Part shown: piece after piece, positions 46,785 through 58,429 of the stretch
How positions within the stretch are numbered: position 1 is the first letter of the stretch
Layout: every line of letters begins with the position of its first letter
Origin: Tipula vernalis
Taxonomy: Eukaryota > Arthropoda > Insecta > Diptera > Tipulidae
Length of the DNA stretch: 64,000 nt
Direction: 5' to 3'
NCBI GenBank assembly: GCA_958295665.1
Contig: OY282558.1
Span: 47,058,389-47,122,388 of the forward strand
Notes under the pieces: model-generated
Database searches by the model: none
Told to the model about the DNA's origin: nothing
The model's input: the letters and a program-made list of their open reading frames with translations, nothing else
Made by a program: the position numbers and the translations under genes

Positions 46785-47560
46785 GGTTAGGTTTGGGTAA
46801 CGGACCACTAGGACCGAGCTAGGCAACTTTCCAGTTATGCGTTGGCAACTCCGGGTTGCCAATCTGCAACAACTGAAGTATCACTTTCGTATCACTAGGC
46901 TCCGAAGGGATGTACACCCTGGCTTTTGGTCTGCAGGGGATCTCCTCCTTATCAATCACAGCAAGGCTGGCTCCGGCCATACCTCGCCAAGTCCCCCCAC
47001 TGCCTTCTTATAAAGCAGCAAGGACCTCTGATCTGCACAGGCCGTCGTGCCAGCCCGCGACCCGACAAGTCGGAGCAGGTCCTGGATTTTCCGACAGGAC
47101 TTTCAGGTAGGTGGTGGCTAGGGCCCCTTCCACCTTCCTCCAATTGGCAGGCGTGATACTGCCATCCTCTTAGGATTTGTCAATAACTGCCACAACCAGC
47201 TGATCCTTGAGGACCTCGTTAAAAGGCCTCATAGTGGTAGCATGGAGTTTTGTCCGCCTTGCGATTTTAGGACTTTCTTCCTGAGATCTATTTCTTTTTA
47301 ACCTGTGAGCCAGCTGAAGGGCCTTCCGACATTTTCTCGGTGATTTCTTTGGCCCACGCAAGCGTGGCTTTGTCTTTATCCGTCCTGTCTTCTGGTGAGA
47401 TGTTGTTGATATTTTCCAGGGCCTCCAGGCCTTCCTCCTAGTATTATAAGTTGGTTTTGAGGAACCAGCTTCCTTCGTGCTTTGGTTCCGCTTTGTATTT
47501 GTATACTAATATTTGGTGACACGAGTGGAGGGACCAGCCTAGCTTGAGCTTATGTCCCGT
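46785..47560 (-). pseudogene. LOA-like retrotransposon ORF1 remnant
   Basis: Minus strand: a basic segment (KKSPRKCRKALQLAHRLKRN, about 47285-47345), then VVAVIDKS, a stop, and EDGSITPANWRKVEGAL (about 47115-47170), ENPGPAP (about 47070-47090), VAGWHDG (about 47035-47055), LAVIDKEEIPCRPKARVYIP (about 46905-46970) and NPELPTHNWKVAQL (about 46815-46860). From memory, this D-G-x-I...W, NPGP-P, RPKARV-P and LPT-x-x-W series characterises the ORF1 of LOA/R1-type elements, an RNA-binding gag-like protein. Two stops interrupt it. It ends at 46785 in a GTTAGGTTAGGTT stretch. GC content here is clearly higher than in the surroundings. Confidence 0.7.
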
Positions 47561-48055
47561 TGTTTATTTGTAGACTTAGAGTCAGGCCTACAGACCCAAG
47601 TCTCTCTGTCCACATTTTCCGGATTTTTTAGAGAGCCGGACTCTTTCTGTTGTTGTTTAGTTTCATTAAGACCCATACTAGTTCCCACGAGTAGCGGAGA
47701 AAAAAGTGTCCATCTGTGCAGAGATCCGCAGTACACAAATAAAGCTACTTAATCCGGAGGGCGCCAAGTATCCGGATCCACCGTTAACGACTGAGCTAGT
47801 TTTAAAACTGGCCCCCAGTCTTCTCGATTACCGGCACTGTACGATTAACACCTTAACCCAGCCCAGCGATTTGTTCAAGGTAGGCTCCTTTAGCGCTGTG
47901 TTTTAGCCTAGAAGCCAAAAAAATCATTAATCTAGTTACCAGCGGTCACCTCGTGGAGGCAACACGAGCACTTGTGGAAGTTGCAAGTTACGGAGCTGGC
48001 CGCAAGTGCCAACTTGAATCGCCCCAGCAACTTCACACCTGACCACTATCATTTA
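47561..48055 (-). other. Leader (5' UTR) of the LOA-like element
   Basis: GC-rich sequence upstream of the ORF1 remnant on the minus strand. Its part at 47880-48000 shares GGTAACTAGA, TTGCCTCCACGAGG and AGCGCTAAAGG with 31800-31930, so both belong to one family. Confidence 0.5.
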
Positions 48056-49254
48056 AGTTGCTGCAGGTCATGTTAAAATTTGGATAAACATAAAAAAAAT
48101 ATTGTCCATAATACAATTTTATGAAGTAGCAACTTAGGGAATCCAATACCGATTAACCGGATGATTACCGAAATATTGGTAAATTTTTCGAATACTTACC
48201 GAACATTTCTCTAACTATCTTAAGACAAAATTCCCGTAAAACACAGTGATTGGTGCCATTCTAATTTTCACAAAAAAAAAAATCTTTTGATTGATTTGCA
48301 AATATACCCAAATCTACCAAATCTGATTCCTAGTTCAATTAATCCGATTAATTTATCATGGAAGTGGCCAATTAAGGAAAAAGTATTGGCACCAGATTTG
48401 GGAAATAAAACCGTTTACTATTCAACGCAATGCACTTGACTAGAATTATAAAAGGAGTAGCAGTTTTGTTTAAAGCAAACAGTTGGTAGGAATTGGTTTT
48501 AGTTAGCCTGTCGATAATTTTTAACTATACAACTATCTTCCGTGGTATTGAAAGTGCCTTTTTAGCCGTAGGACAGTTTCCACGAAATATACATTTCGTC
48601 TTAATGGTTTTATATTGAACGTTTATTTTTATTTTTTTATAAACCCCACCCCCTTTGGGACAAAAAAAAACAGCTTTCGTTTTTTCTATGCTATGGCCAG
48701 TTCTCGTTTTTTTTTGTTTTGAAAGTACTCGTCCTAAATAAAATTTCAAAATTTGGATATCGATAATTCATAAGAATATAAATTAAATCCAAATTTGGTT
48801 TTAAATAGCTAAGTAAAACTAATTTGACACAAAAATTAAAAACGAATCAAATTCGGGTCGCATAACTGGCGAATTAGAGGAACGTGGAAAAATAGAATTT
48901 TGATAAATTTAGAATAGTAAGTTCAAAAATGTTCACCTAAAATATTTACTTCCGGAACCTTTTACAGCTCCATCTAATTTTTAATAGTTCCTTATGTACA
49001 ATCTTTTCATGTTTTGCTAAATCAAGCTTAACAATTTTCTGGAATTGTATAATTTTTGCGTATATGCATTTGTTTACCTTCAAATCGGATAATGCTGAGA
49101 GAATATTTTGGGTTGGTAAAACATTTTTTTTAATTGGCGAGACATGGATATGAGACGTTTAAATTCAATATTATTGAATTTTTGGGAGTCCTGGGTTTTA
49201 TTTTTTCAGATTTCGGGGGCCGCAGTATGAAAAAGTTTAAGAAGCACTGCGACT
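48056..49254. other. No gene; TATA box at 48447
   Basis: AT-rich. TATAAAAGG (48447-48455) is followed by GTTTAAAGCAAACAGTTGG (48468-48486), which has the same layout as the TATAAAA...GCAAACAGTT at 33542-33580. This may be a solo LTR remnant. Confidence 0.3.
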
Positions 49255-49800
49255 CTACTTCACCAAGAGGCCCTTGCAATTATTTTTACATTACTTAAAT
49301 TTCATAAATATTTATTGGGACATACATTTTCAATTTATTGTGATAATCAGGCATTGAAACAGATATTTCATCCAAGAAAATGGACATCGGCAGAGCAAAT
49401 ATTCAGATTGTTACGTTGGTCCACCATACTTGGTATGTATGATTATGACATAAAATTTAAAAGCTAACCTTTAAGGGATGAATTTCTAATAACGTCATCC
49501 CTGGTTTATCCTGGTTTATCATTTTAATCTCGATGTAATGGATTTCGTGGTTAACCTTCCATATAATAACAGTGGAAGAGATAGAAGAAAATTTAAAATT
49601 AGACAAAATATTAAGTAAGATTTATGAGTATGTTGAAAATGGGTGGTCTCAAGTCGTTCAAGAAGAATTTCGGTATACTAAAGGATGATTCCTAACAGCT
49701 AATGTTGTGAATTCGCTGGCCTCATCTGACATTATTTTTTTCCTTCAGACCTAGAATTTTGCCAGATTTATATACCGTGAAGTAAACAGATAAATTTGAA
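49255..49800 (+). pseudogene. Ty3/Gypsy RNase H and integrase-start fragment
   Basis: Plus strand: HQEALAIIFTLLKFHKYLLG (49261-49320), IYCDNQALKQIF (about 49335-49370) and RLLRWSTILGMYDYDIKFKS with a stop at about 49466, the C-terminal half of a Ty3/Gypsy RNase H. After frame changes, LDKILSKIYEYVENGWSQVV (about 49600-49660) fits the segment between RNase H and integrase. The rest is missing. Confidence 0.65.
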
Positions 49801-49989
49801 ATTTATGACAAATAGCAATAACTTTTGTGGACGTGTTGATTGATTTAACTAAAATCTTTACAAAAATTACATTAAATGGATTCCACCAAAAGTTATAAAA
49901 CAATTTAGCAAATTTATTAGGTTTTGGGGAAAAACTATTGAGATATTTATGTCACTAGATGGTGTTTAATGTCATCAGATTGCGCCATA

Positions 49990-50380
49990 CTGATGCGCTT
50001 GTGAAAGATGACATTTCAGTCTACAATTTTCTTGTTCGTTATATTAGTGTGAAAATGAGTGGAATTTCTGAAAAAATGCGCCATATTTTGCATTTTAGCT
50101 ACGATTAAGGCGAAAACGATGCGCAAGCCTCGGGAAAAAATTGGTGTGTTTAAGGCCAAGATGATTAATCGAATGCAACAGCATGTAGCTGGTTTGCTCG
50201 ATTCCGTTTTGAAAATTTCGAGCTCAAAGATGCACCTCACTCGAAGAATACCAACATATAAACAGCCATGATATTGCTAAGGATTTAAATATCGATCACA
50301 AGACAGTTTTAAACCATTTGCGTAAGGCTCGATGTACGAATAAAACAAAATTTCAAATGTCGAAGTATTGAATTTGTGCG
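49990..50380 (+). pseudogene. Mariner transposase remnant 2 (N-terminal part)
   Basis: In changing frames, RHILHFSYD (about 50080-50108), NATACSWFARFRFENFELKD (about 50175-50235), then ISHDIAKDLNIDHKTVLNHL (about 50260-50320). These correspond to the helix-turn-helix DNA-binding region of mariner transposases. The catalytic domain is absent. It is clearly different in sequence from remnant 1. Confidence 0.65.
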
Positions 50381-52795
50381 TCCAATTAGATTTAAAAAAT
50401 TTCGTTCAATTTTATTTCCAAATGTTTTGTGAAATGATTAAAATGATTTGCAAAAGGTTAAAATGTAATTGAAAACACTTTAGGCCGAATGAAAATGGTG
50501 TATTGGTGTCGAGTAGCTTAAATCGAATGTAAAATGCTATTATGAATATTATTCAAATCTTAATATTCATCCAATTTCGTAATCTATTTAAGAAATTTAA
50601 CAATCATTGTCAAATGTAAGAGAAAAGTGACTTCCTGTGGATTAAAAAAAAAAAAAATTACTAAAAAATCATGGAGCGTTATTTATTGCCCACAAGGATG
50701 GAGCTGCGGTATATGTAATTGGAAATATTACTTTCTGAACCAGTTCATGCCGAGAAGATACGGAATATTGTTCAAACCACAAAAAATTCAGAAGCATATT
50801 AGTTGATGCCTCAAAACTGGATTCATTATTATATTAGTTTTGAATCCATTTGCAGTTATACAGACATCGAGTGTTTTGGCCCACAAACTAACTATAACAT
50901 AAACTTCAAACACTATTTATAATTAGTGAATTTGTGTTAAAATTAAATCACAAACAAATCGAGTACCGTGTAATACGCCGGCTACCTACAAAATTCTCCA
51001 AAAAAAATGTAAGGCAAGTGAATCGATATAAGAACATAAAGACATTTCGTTTAATTGTTATCACATCGTTTTATGTTCTTCTGTATGTAATTCAATTTTT
51101 GTTTTGCTTGTTGCCTATCGCTACCTCTTTACTTACTTGTAAGACACAGTGCTTCTGTTCGCTCATACGTAAAAAACTACTTTACTCGCAGCTTATATGT
51201 ATATACACAACATCATACGATTGCGATCGTAAATTATATCAAATTTAATTTAAACTTGGTTACTACAGTGTACAGCAAAAATATTTTATTAGTGCTTGTT
51301 TGTGTGTTTGCCACTGAATAATAAAATGAAAATTTATGGTTTTTAGTGGTTTTGCGGTAGTTTTGGCTTTTTAACGAATGAAAGATGTGCATAATATAAT
51401 ATATGTGTATAGTTCTGCAATCAAAATTATCTTGTGTCGTACTAAATATATACTATGTCACCGGAACTTCAGCATTATTCTGGTTTAGCTATTGTATTTT
51501 TATGCGACACCAATAATTACGTCAATTTAATCGTATATAATCATAATAATCATAAATAATTATATGCTCAGCATTAAATTGTTTGTTTGATTAATAAGAC
51601 ATAATTTTTTATGATTATTATGGTTAAATGTGTCGCGATATTCGAACGTGTAAAGTTAATTTAGATCATTAAAATTTATTAGTTTAATGTTTATGTTTAA
51701 GGCATCAATATTAATTGGTATTCGTGTGGACGCAGTATTCCCTAAAGAGGAATTTGTTGATTGAGTGCAAAATACGATCAAGCGTAATAAGTAATGAATA
51801 TGAATACTTATGTACATAAGTTTACATATTAATAATTCTTTGAACTTTACTTCCATCTAGAAACAATATTATAATTATTACAATAAAATATTCGACAGCA
51901 AGAAACCTGTGCCATAAAAAACAGTTTTCGTTTTTAAACTAAATAGTTAAAATTTATTATTATTACTTTTATTACTTGAAACACTGTATAGCTTAATTAT
52001 ATTAAATAAAATATAGATTTTAATTAAAAATGAAACCCATAATATTCAAACAACAATAATAAGCGGAACAAGCTTGAAAAATGCTTTTCTTCACTTCTTG
52101 TTAATTATATAAACGAATATTAAAAACGAAAAGTTTGTTTCTTAAAATTAAAAAAGATTTTAAAACTCATTAAAAAGAAAACGAAAACTATTATACAAAA
52201 CTTTTTGGTGTTTAGTAAATATGTTGAACATAAAGAAAATATGGAACTATGTACATAAAAGTTCAACACATTGATGATGAGAATTTTTGCCTTTTTGCCA
52301 GTCAATAGGTTAAATAGTTTATATTAGTTCATTGGTGTATAGACTATTTGGTGTGTAGGTAGTTAAAATTTCCATATTTTACAAATATTTAATAAACTTT
52401 TGTGAAACAAAGCTGATAAAAGTATAAAAGCTTTTGTGAACTTTGAGTTTTACATTCGTAACAATATTAATTTGTTTGCCAAATTTTCTAGACTACACAA
52501 ATTATTATTAATATATCAAGGTGAGGGACTTAATTTGACTATATGCAAAGAGAGCTTTTATAATATATGGGGGCTGAATCAAAAATTCATGTGCCTTTAA
52601 ACCAAACTGAACTGTTTAACTGAAAATGAAATGAGTTAATTGTTTATCTAAATGTTGCAGCTATAATATTGTTTTATTATTATTAGTGTTTAATTTTAAA
52701 TTGTTGTGAACCCATTCGCGGGTTTTTTTCGGGCTTGACGAAGTTAACATTAAAAGCAATACCTATCTCATTGTCATTAGTATTTCATTAAAATT
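50381..52795. other. No recognised gene
   Basis: AT-rich. A frame at 50934-51248 with a hydrophobic middle begins only at a GTG codon and matches nothing known to me. A TATAAAAG word at about 52421 lacks supporting context. Confidence 0.45.
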
Positions 52796-53060
52796 CGATT
52801 TACTTCGGTCTAAAAAGACCAATGAGCAAAAATTTGGTTGGTCCAAAACCACTTTTCTCGACGTTTTGAAAAAAGAACAAACAAAAAATGTCCGTCTGTC
52901 TGGACGTCTGGATGTCTGTATCCCTAATACCTCGAGAACGGCTTGTCCGATTTGGATTTTTTCTCCTATCTGTTTCTACGGTCAAGATAAAGAATTAAAA
53001 ATCTTTTGGACAGTGCACGTCAGGAAAGTCGGGTACCTGCCATAGGAATTGACCCAAAAC
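52796..53060 (-). repeat. Dispersed module copy 2
   Basis: The reverse complement matches 57150-57450 closely: GGTCAATTC(C)TATGGCAG, AAATCGGACAAGCCGTTCTC, ACATCCAGACG, GGACGGACATTTTTTGTT-like, AAAACGTCGAGAAAAGTGG and the terminal CCGAAGTAA. Read in that orientation, a minisatellite (53160-53400) lies upstream, as in the other copies. Confidence 0.85.
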
Positions 53061-53159
53061 CATTCGGTTATATAAAGGTTTACTTACCATTTTTTCATAT
53101 ATGCCGATTTGAATATTGAGTGGGATACTGAATTTGGGATGTACTTGACAGTTTAGTTA

Positions 53160-53400
53160 GAGTTGGTATGATGGTATGTGATGGTATAATTGTATGCTGG
53201 TATGATGGTATCTTGGTATCATGGTATCATGGTATGATGGTATGATGGTTTGGTGGTATAAGAGTACCATGCTACGATGTTATGATGGTATGATGGTATG
53301 ATGGTAGGGTGATATGATGGTACGATGGTATGATAGGATGATGATATGATAGTATGATGGTATGATGGTGTGATGGTACATATGATGTTATGAAAAAACA
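53160..53400 (+). repeat. TATGATGG minisatellite
   Basis: About 25-30 units of an 8-base TATGATGG word with variants (TATGGTGG, TACGATGG). The minus-strand frame through it is repeat only. Confidence 0.9.
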
Positions 53401-53889
53401 AAATAAAAATTCCAAAGTTGATTTCGGCTTTCTAGTTAGAGTCTAATTTGTACTTCTTTAAAATTCAGATCCGCCTGATAATGAGCTTCCACAATGTATA
53501 TGTAATCCAGAGGCAACAATTATTCTTCAATTCAACAACGACTCTTTTAATAGTTGTAAATTGTTTAATTAAATCGTATTCGGATCGTACTTCTCAGTGA
53601 TTAACTTATATGTTGCTTCAGGATCAGTATATCAAAATCTGTTTATGCAAGAAAGTCGTCAAAATAATAATCAACTTTTCTAAAACCGATAATCTTATGT
53701 GGTGGAAAAAATTGGCTTTGTAAAAGATTGACGAAAAAATAAAGTTATGGTCACTAATATTTGTAAAAAAATGTTGGAATTGTGAACAGAACTGATATTT
53801 AAGAAGCTGCAAACAAAATAAAGTGCCTGATCAAGTGAGAAACGTATTAATTAGCTTCATCCCAGAACTCATTTGAATGTTTTAAAGTT
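53401..53889. other. No recognised feature
   Basis: AT-rich spacer between the minisatellite and the hexanucleotide satellite. Confidence 0.5.
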
Positions 53890-56068
53890 GTGTTTAAAGT
53901 TAAAGTTAAAGTTAAAGTTAAAGTTATAGTTATAGTTATAGTTATAGTTATAGTTATAGTTATAGTTATAGTTATAGTTATAGTTATAGTTATAGTTATA
54001 GTTATAGTTATAGTTATAGTTATAGTTATAGTTATAGTTATAGTTATAGTTATAGTTATAGTTATAGTTAAAGTTGAAGTTGAAGTTGAAGTTGAAGTTG
54101 AAGTTGAAGTTGAAGTTGAAGTTGAAGTTGAAGTTGAAGTTGAAGTTGAAGTTGAAGTTGAAGTTGAAGTTGAAGTTGAAGTTGAAGTTGAAGTTGAAGT
54201 TGAAGTTGAAGTTGAAGTTGAAGTTGAAGTTGAAGTTGAAGTTGAAGTTGAAGTTGAAGTTGAAGTTGAAGTTGAAGTTGAAGTTGAAGTTGAAGTTGAA
54301 GTTGAAGTTGAAGTTGAAGTTGAAGTTGAAGTTGAAGTTGAAGTTGAAGTTGAAGTTGAAGTTGAAGTTGAAGTTGAAGTTGAAGTTGAAGTTGAAGTTG
54401 TTCAGGTTAAAGTTGAAGTTGTGAATTTCAGGTTAAAGTTGAAGTTAAAGTTATAGTTATAGTTATAGTTATAGTTATAGTTATAGTTATAGTTATAGTT
54501 ATAGTTATAGTTATAGTTATAGTTATAGTTATAGTTATAGTTATAGTTATAGTTATAGTTATAGTTATAGTTATAGTTATAGTTATAGTTATAGTTATAG
54601 TTATAGTTATAGTTATAGTTATAGTTTTAGTTAAAGTTGAAGTTGAAGTTGAAGTTGAAGTTGAAGTTGAAGTTGAAGTTGAAGTTGAAGTTGAAGTTGA
54701 AGTTGAAGTTGAAGTTGAAGTTGAAGTTGAAGTTGAAGTTGAAGTTGAAGTTGAAGTTGAAGTTGAAGTTGAAGTTGAAGTTGAAGTTGAAGTTGAAGTT
54801 GAAGTTGAAGTTGAAGTTGAAGTTGAAGTTGAAGTTGAAGTTGAAGTTGAAGTTGAAGTTGAAGTTGAAGTTGAAGTTGAAGTTGAAGTTGAAGTTGAAG
54901 TTGAAGTTGAAGTTGAAGTTGAAGTTGAAGTTGAAGTTGAAGTTGAAGTTGAAGTTGAAGTTGAAGTTGAAGTTGAAGTTGAAGTTGAAGTTGAAGTTGA
55001 AGTTGAAGTTGAAGTTGAAGTTGAAGTTGAAGTTGAAGTTGAAGTTGAAGTTGAAGTTGAAGTTGAAGTTGAAGTTGAAGTTGAAGTTGAAGTTGAAGTT
55101 GAAGTTGAAGTTGAAGTTGAAGTTGAAGTTGAAGTTGAAGTTGAAGTTGAAGTTGAAGTTGAAGTTGAAGTTGAAGTTGAAGTTGAAGTTGAAGTTGAAG
55201 TTGAAGTTGAAGTTGAAGTTGAAGTTGAAGTTGAAGTTGAAGTTGAAGTTGAAGTTGAAGTTGAAGTTGAAGTTGAAGTTGAAGTTGAAGTTGAAGTTGA
55301 AGTTGAAGTTGAAGTTGAAGTTGAAGTTGAAGTTGAAGTTGAAGTTGAAGTTGAAGTTGAAGTTGAAGTTGAAGTTGAAGTTGAAGTTGAAGTTGAAGTT
55401 GAAGTTGAAGTTGAAGTTGAAGTTGAAGTTGAAGTTGAAGTTGAAGTTGAAGTTGAAGTTGAAGTTGAAGTTGAAGTTGAAGTTGAAGTTGAAGTTGAAG
55501 TTGAAGTTGAAGTTGAAGTTGAAGTTGAAGTTGAAGTTGAAGTTGAAGTTGAAGTTGAAGTTGAAGTTGAAGTTGAAGTTGAAGTTGAAGTTATAGTTAT
55601 AGTTATAGTTATAGTTGAAGTTGAAGTTGAAGTTGAAGTTGAAGTTGAAGTTGAAGTTGAAGTTGAAGTTGAAGTTGAAGTTGAAGTTGAAGTTGAAGTT
55701 GAAGTTGAAGTTGAAGTTGAAGTTGAAGTTGAAGTTGAAGTTGAAGTTGAAGTTGAAGTTGAAGTTGAAGTTGAAGTTGAAGTTGAAGTTGAAGTTGAAG
55801 TTGAAATTGAAATTGAAGTTGAAGTTGAAGTTGAAGTTGAAGCTGAAGTTGAAGTTGAAGTTGAAGTTGAAGTTGAAGTTGAAGTTGAAGTTGAAGTTGA
55901 AGTTGAAGTTGAAGTTGAAGTTGAATTTGAAGTTGAAGCTAAAGTTGAAGTTGAAGTTGAAGTTGAAGTTGAAGTTGAACTTAAAATTAAAATAATGTTA
56001 AGGTTCATGTTGAAGTTGAAATTAAAGTTGATATTGAAGTTAAAGTTAAAGTTAAAGTTGAAATTGAA
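53890..56068 (+). repeat. Hexanucleotide satellite: GTTATA and GTTGAA blocks
   Basis: Blocks in order: a few GTTAAA (53895-53925), about 24 GTTATA (to 54068), about 55 GTTGAA (to 54402), a 50-base interruption with TTCAGGTTAAAG, about 29 GTTATA (54452-54626), about 159 GTTGAA (54637-55592), 4 GTTATA, about 60 GTTGAA (55615-55978), then decay to GTTAAA-like units at 56068. Neither unit makes a stop codon in several frames, so long open frames of two alternating residues (K-L, V-E, S-T) span it on both strands; these are not genes. The length in the real genome may differ if the assembly collapsed or expanded it. Confidence 0.97.
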
Positions 56069-56535
56069 ATCGAAACCTTTTCTCAATTTCTTAAACAATA
56101 ATTTAAATTCATCTGTTTCATATTGGTTTCAGAGGCGTTGCACTGAATCTATTCAGAAGATATTTAGAAAATTGAGTCAATGCGTTTGTATAAATAACTT
56201 ATATAGTGAAGAAAAATTTGTGAATATTACGGTTCTGTTCACTGCTCATTTACCATTGAGAAAAGCCCAATTTTTATTTGGATTAAGCTTAATTTTATTT
56301 TCCAAGGAGCTAGCAAATTGGCTGCACTTAAATCGATATTCGAATTAACCTTCTAAACTGCCCATGAGCTGCTTCATAACTATTGAACTTGACAGTTGAT
56401 TCTTTACAACGATAACTAGTATAACTCTGAAGTGTGACTAGTATAACTCTGAAGTTGAAAACGATGGAATGTAATGAGCACCAATCAAAAAAATTTAAAG
56501 GGCTGAAACCTCATAAGGTGATTAGAAATTCGGTA
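56069..56535. other. No recognised gene
   Basis: Unique AT-rich sequence. A plus-strand frame to 56348 continues out of the satellite and matches nothing known to me. Confidence 0.45.
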
Positions 56536-56835
56536 TTCATTAATTCAATTCAAAAATCGTTTTAGAAATCCAATTTCCAACCCACATGTCAAATTTCATG
56601 TTATTCGGTTGAGAAAAAGGCCAGTTCCATCATAATTGGCCATATTCCGGAACTTTATTCAAAAAGGTTGAGAAATAGGCAAATTCTATCATACTTGGCC
56701 ATATTTCAGTTTTTTATTCAAACATCATTTTAAAATTTCATTTCCAATGCTCAAGCCGAATTTCTTCATTATTGGTTGAGAAATAGGCAAGTTCCCTCAT
56801 ACTTGGCTATATTCCAGAACTTAATCTAAAAATTA
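56536..56835 (-). repeat. 107-bp repeat family, second locus
   Basis: The reverse complement contains AAGTTCTGGAATATAGCCAA, GGGAACTTGCCTATTTCTCA and CATTGGAAATGAAATTTTAA, the same parts in the same order as the units at 12780-13650. About 2.5-3 diverged units. Confidence 0.75.
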
Positions 56836-56884
56836 TACACATATGTTGTACGTACCTACATACATACAAACACTCACTTATATA

Positions 56885-57110
56885 GATTGCTCAACTGCTC
56901 ACTAAACAATAACCCAACCCCAATTCAATCCGAAAACGGCCCCCAATTCAACCCACTACCCAAACGCAAACTCTATTTCAATTCAATCCTCAAACCAACA
57001 TATATAAAAATTAGCCAACTTCTCACTATATCTTAATCCAACCCCAACTTAAGTCCAACTCAACTTCAACTCAACCCGATCCCTGACTTAACCCACAACT
57101 CAACCCCAAA
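56885..57110 (+). repeat. CAACTCAACC-type minisatellite, third locus
   Basis: Degenerate CCCAACTCAACC-type words between about 56885 and 57110, directly before the best-preserved copy of the dispersed module. Confidence 0.75.
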
Positions 57111-57149
57111 CTACCCCAGCATAAATAAAAAATTGGTAAATATTTCCAT

Positions 57150-57450
57150 AACCAGGTATTTTCGGTCAATTCGTATGGCAGATACCCGACCCTCTTGACA
57201 CACAGGTTCCTAAAGCTTTTCGATAGAAACAAACTGGCAAAAAAAAGTTCTAAATCGAGCAAGCCGTTCTCGAGATACCATGGGTACAGACCAACAAACA
57301 GCCAGACATCCAGACAGAGGGACGGACATTTTTTGTTGTTGCTATTTTAGACTCATGGACTTTCAAAACGTCGAGAAAAGTGGTTTTGGAACAACCAAAT
57401 TTTTGAGAGGATTTCAATACTTTGGTCATTTTAGGCCGAAGTAATTTCGT
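57150..57450 (+). repeat. Dispersed module copy 3 (best preserved)
   Basis: About 290 bases from GGTCAATTCGTATGGCAG to CCGAAGTAA. It contains GTTCTCGAGATACC, several CAGACA words and CAAAACGTCGAGAAAAGTGG. It has no coding capacity. Similarity with the reverse complement of 52800-53050 stops directly after CCGAAGTAA, which therefore marks one end. Confidence 0.85.
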
Positions 57451-58429
57451 TTACTTATTACTAATTTAGGCCAACATTTAACTCAATATTAACTAGGTTG
57501 ACCTCCACCAGCACCTCGACTTTCAACATTGCTAACACACCTATAAAATATATACAAGGAGTCAAACAGTTCCGCCCTAAAAATATTCACATAGATTTCA
57601 GTTAAAACGATCATACGAATTACAGATAATAAAAACTCCTTACATTTATTTCTTAATCTTAAAATGACGTTTTGATAATGAAGATATTATGAAGATTGTG
57701 TTTTAATTTTTTGGTCGGCTAATAAACTCTCTTAGCAAAACACCAGCTGATCACATAGTTGGATGAAGCAATTGATGACGCGATCCAAAATCAATTCCAA
57801 TTTTGAAATCAGTAATCGGCAATCCATTCATTAGTGAACCTTGTAGGCGGTTGTTTATTATTAATCCCATACTATTGTTTTCTTTTTTGCAAGTTCGAAA
57901 AAGCTTCAAAAGGCTAAATGGCAATGTGAGATTTATACTCATTAAATAAATTACTTATGACCGCTGAAACAACAGACCGGAACCACGGCGTCACTTGCTA
58001 CGTTGTCAATCCAGAGCAATATATTTCTTCACCATTGCGGGCAATGCAATATCAATTACACTGCCATTTGCGTGGAAAACAATGACGTGCCGACAATGAC
58101 AACTTATTAAGTTCTACTGAATTCGATTTGCGATTACCATGTGCCGCAGATTACACTAAAATACACCGTGGTTTAAACTGCTCCAATTTTTTTACTCTCT
58201 ATTTTTAGTTTTTACTTTAAATGAGTTTTTTTTTTTTTGGTTTGAGATATGTACCACACCCAACCTCATATTCCCCTCTCAACACTAGGACGACATCTAT
58301 CAACCGTCGTTGCAACCACTGTTTTGGTTGCATGCTCAATTTTATTTTGTCGATGGTTGCTTGCGCTATTTTTTTAATATATTCATGTTGGTTGTCTTTC
58401 ATAACGACTGCTTAGTGGTAAGTGACAGA
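57451..58429. other. No recognised feature
   Basis: AT-rich sequence. Short frames at 57751-57942 (minus) and 58221-58415 (plus) are unsupported. Confidence 0.5.

Noticed and set aside
46770..46800. GTTAGGTTAGGTT as a telomere-type repeat
   Set aside because: Only about three units, at the end of a truncated LOA ORF1; not a telomeric array.
46910..47156. Plus-strand GC-rich frames
   Set aside because: Antisense shadows of the minus-strand LOA ORF1.
50934..51248. 104-codon frame with a hydrophobic segment
   Set aside because: Starts only at GTG, no homology recognised, composition fits AT-rich chance sequence.
53890..56348. Very long open frames (up to 556 codons) on both strands
   Set aside because: They are translations of hexanucleotide repeats that contain no stop codon in those frames; composition is two alternating residues.
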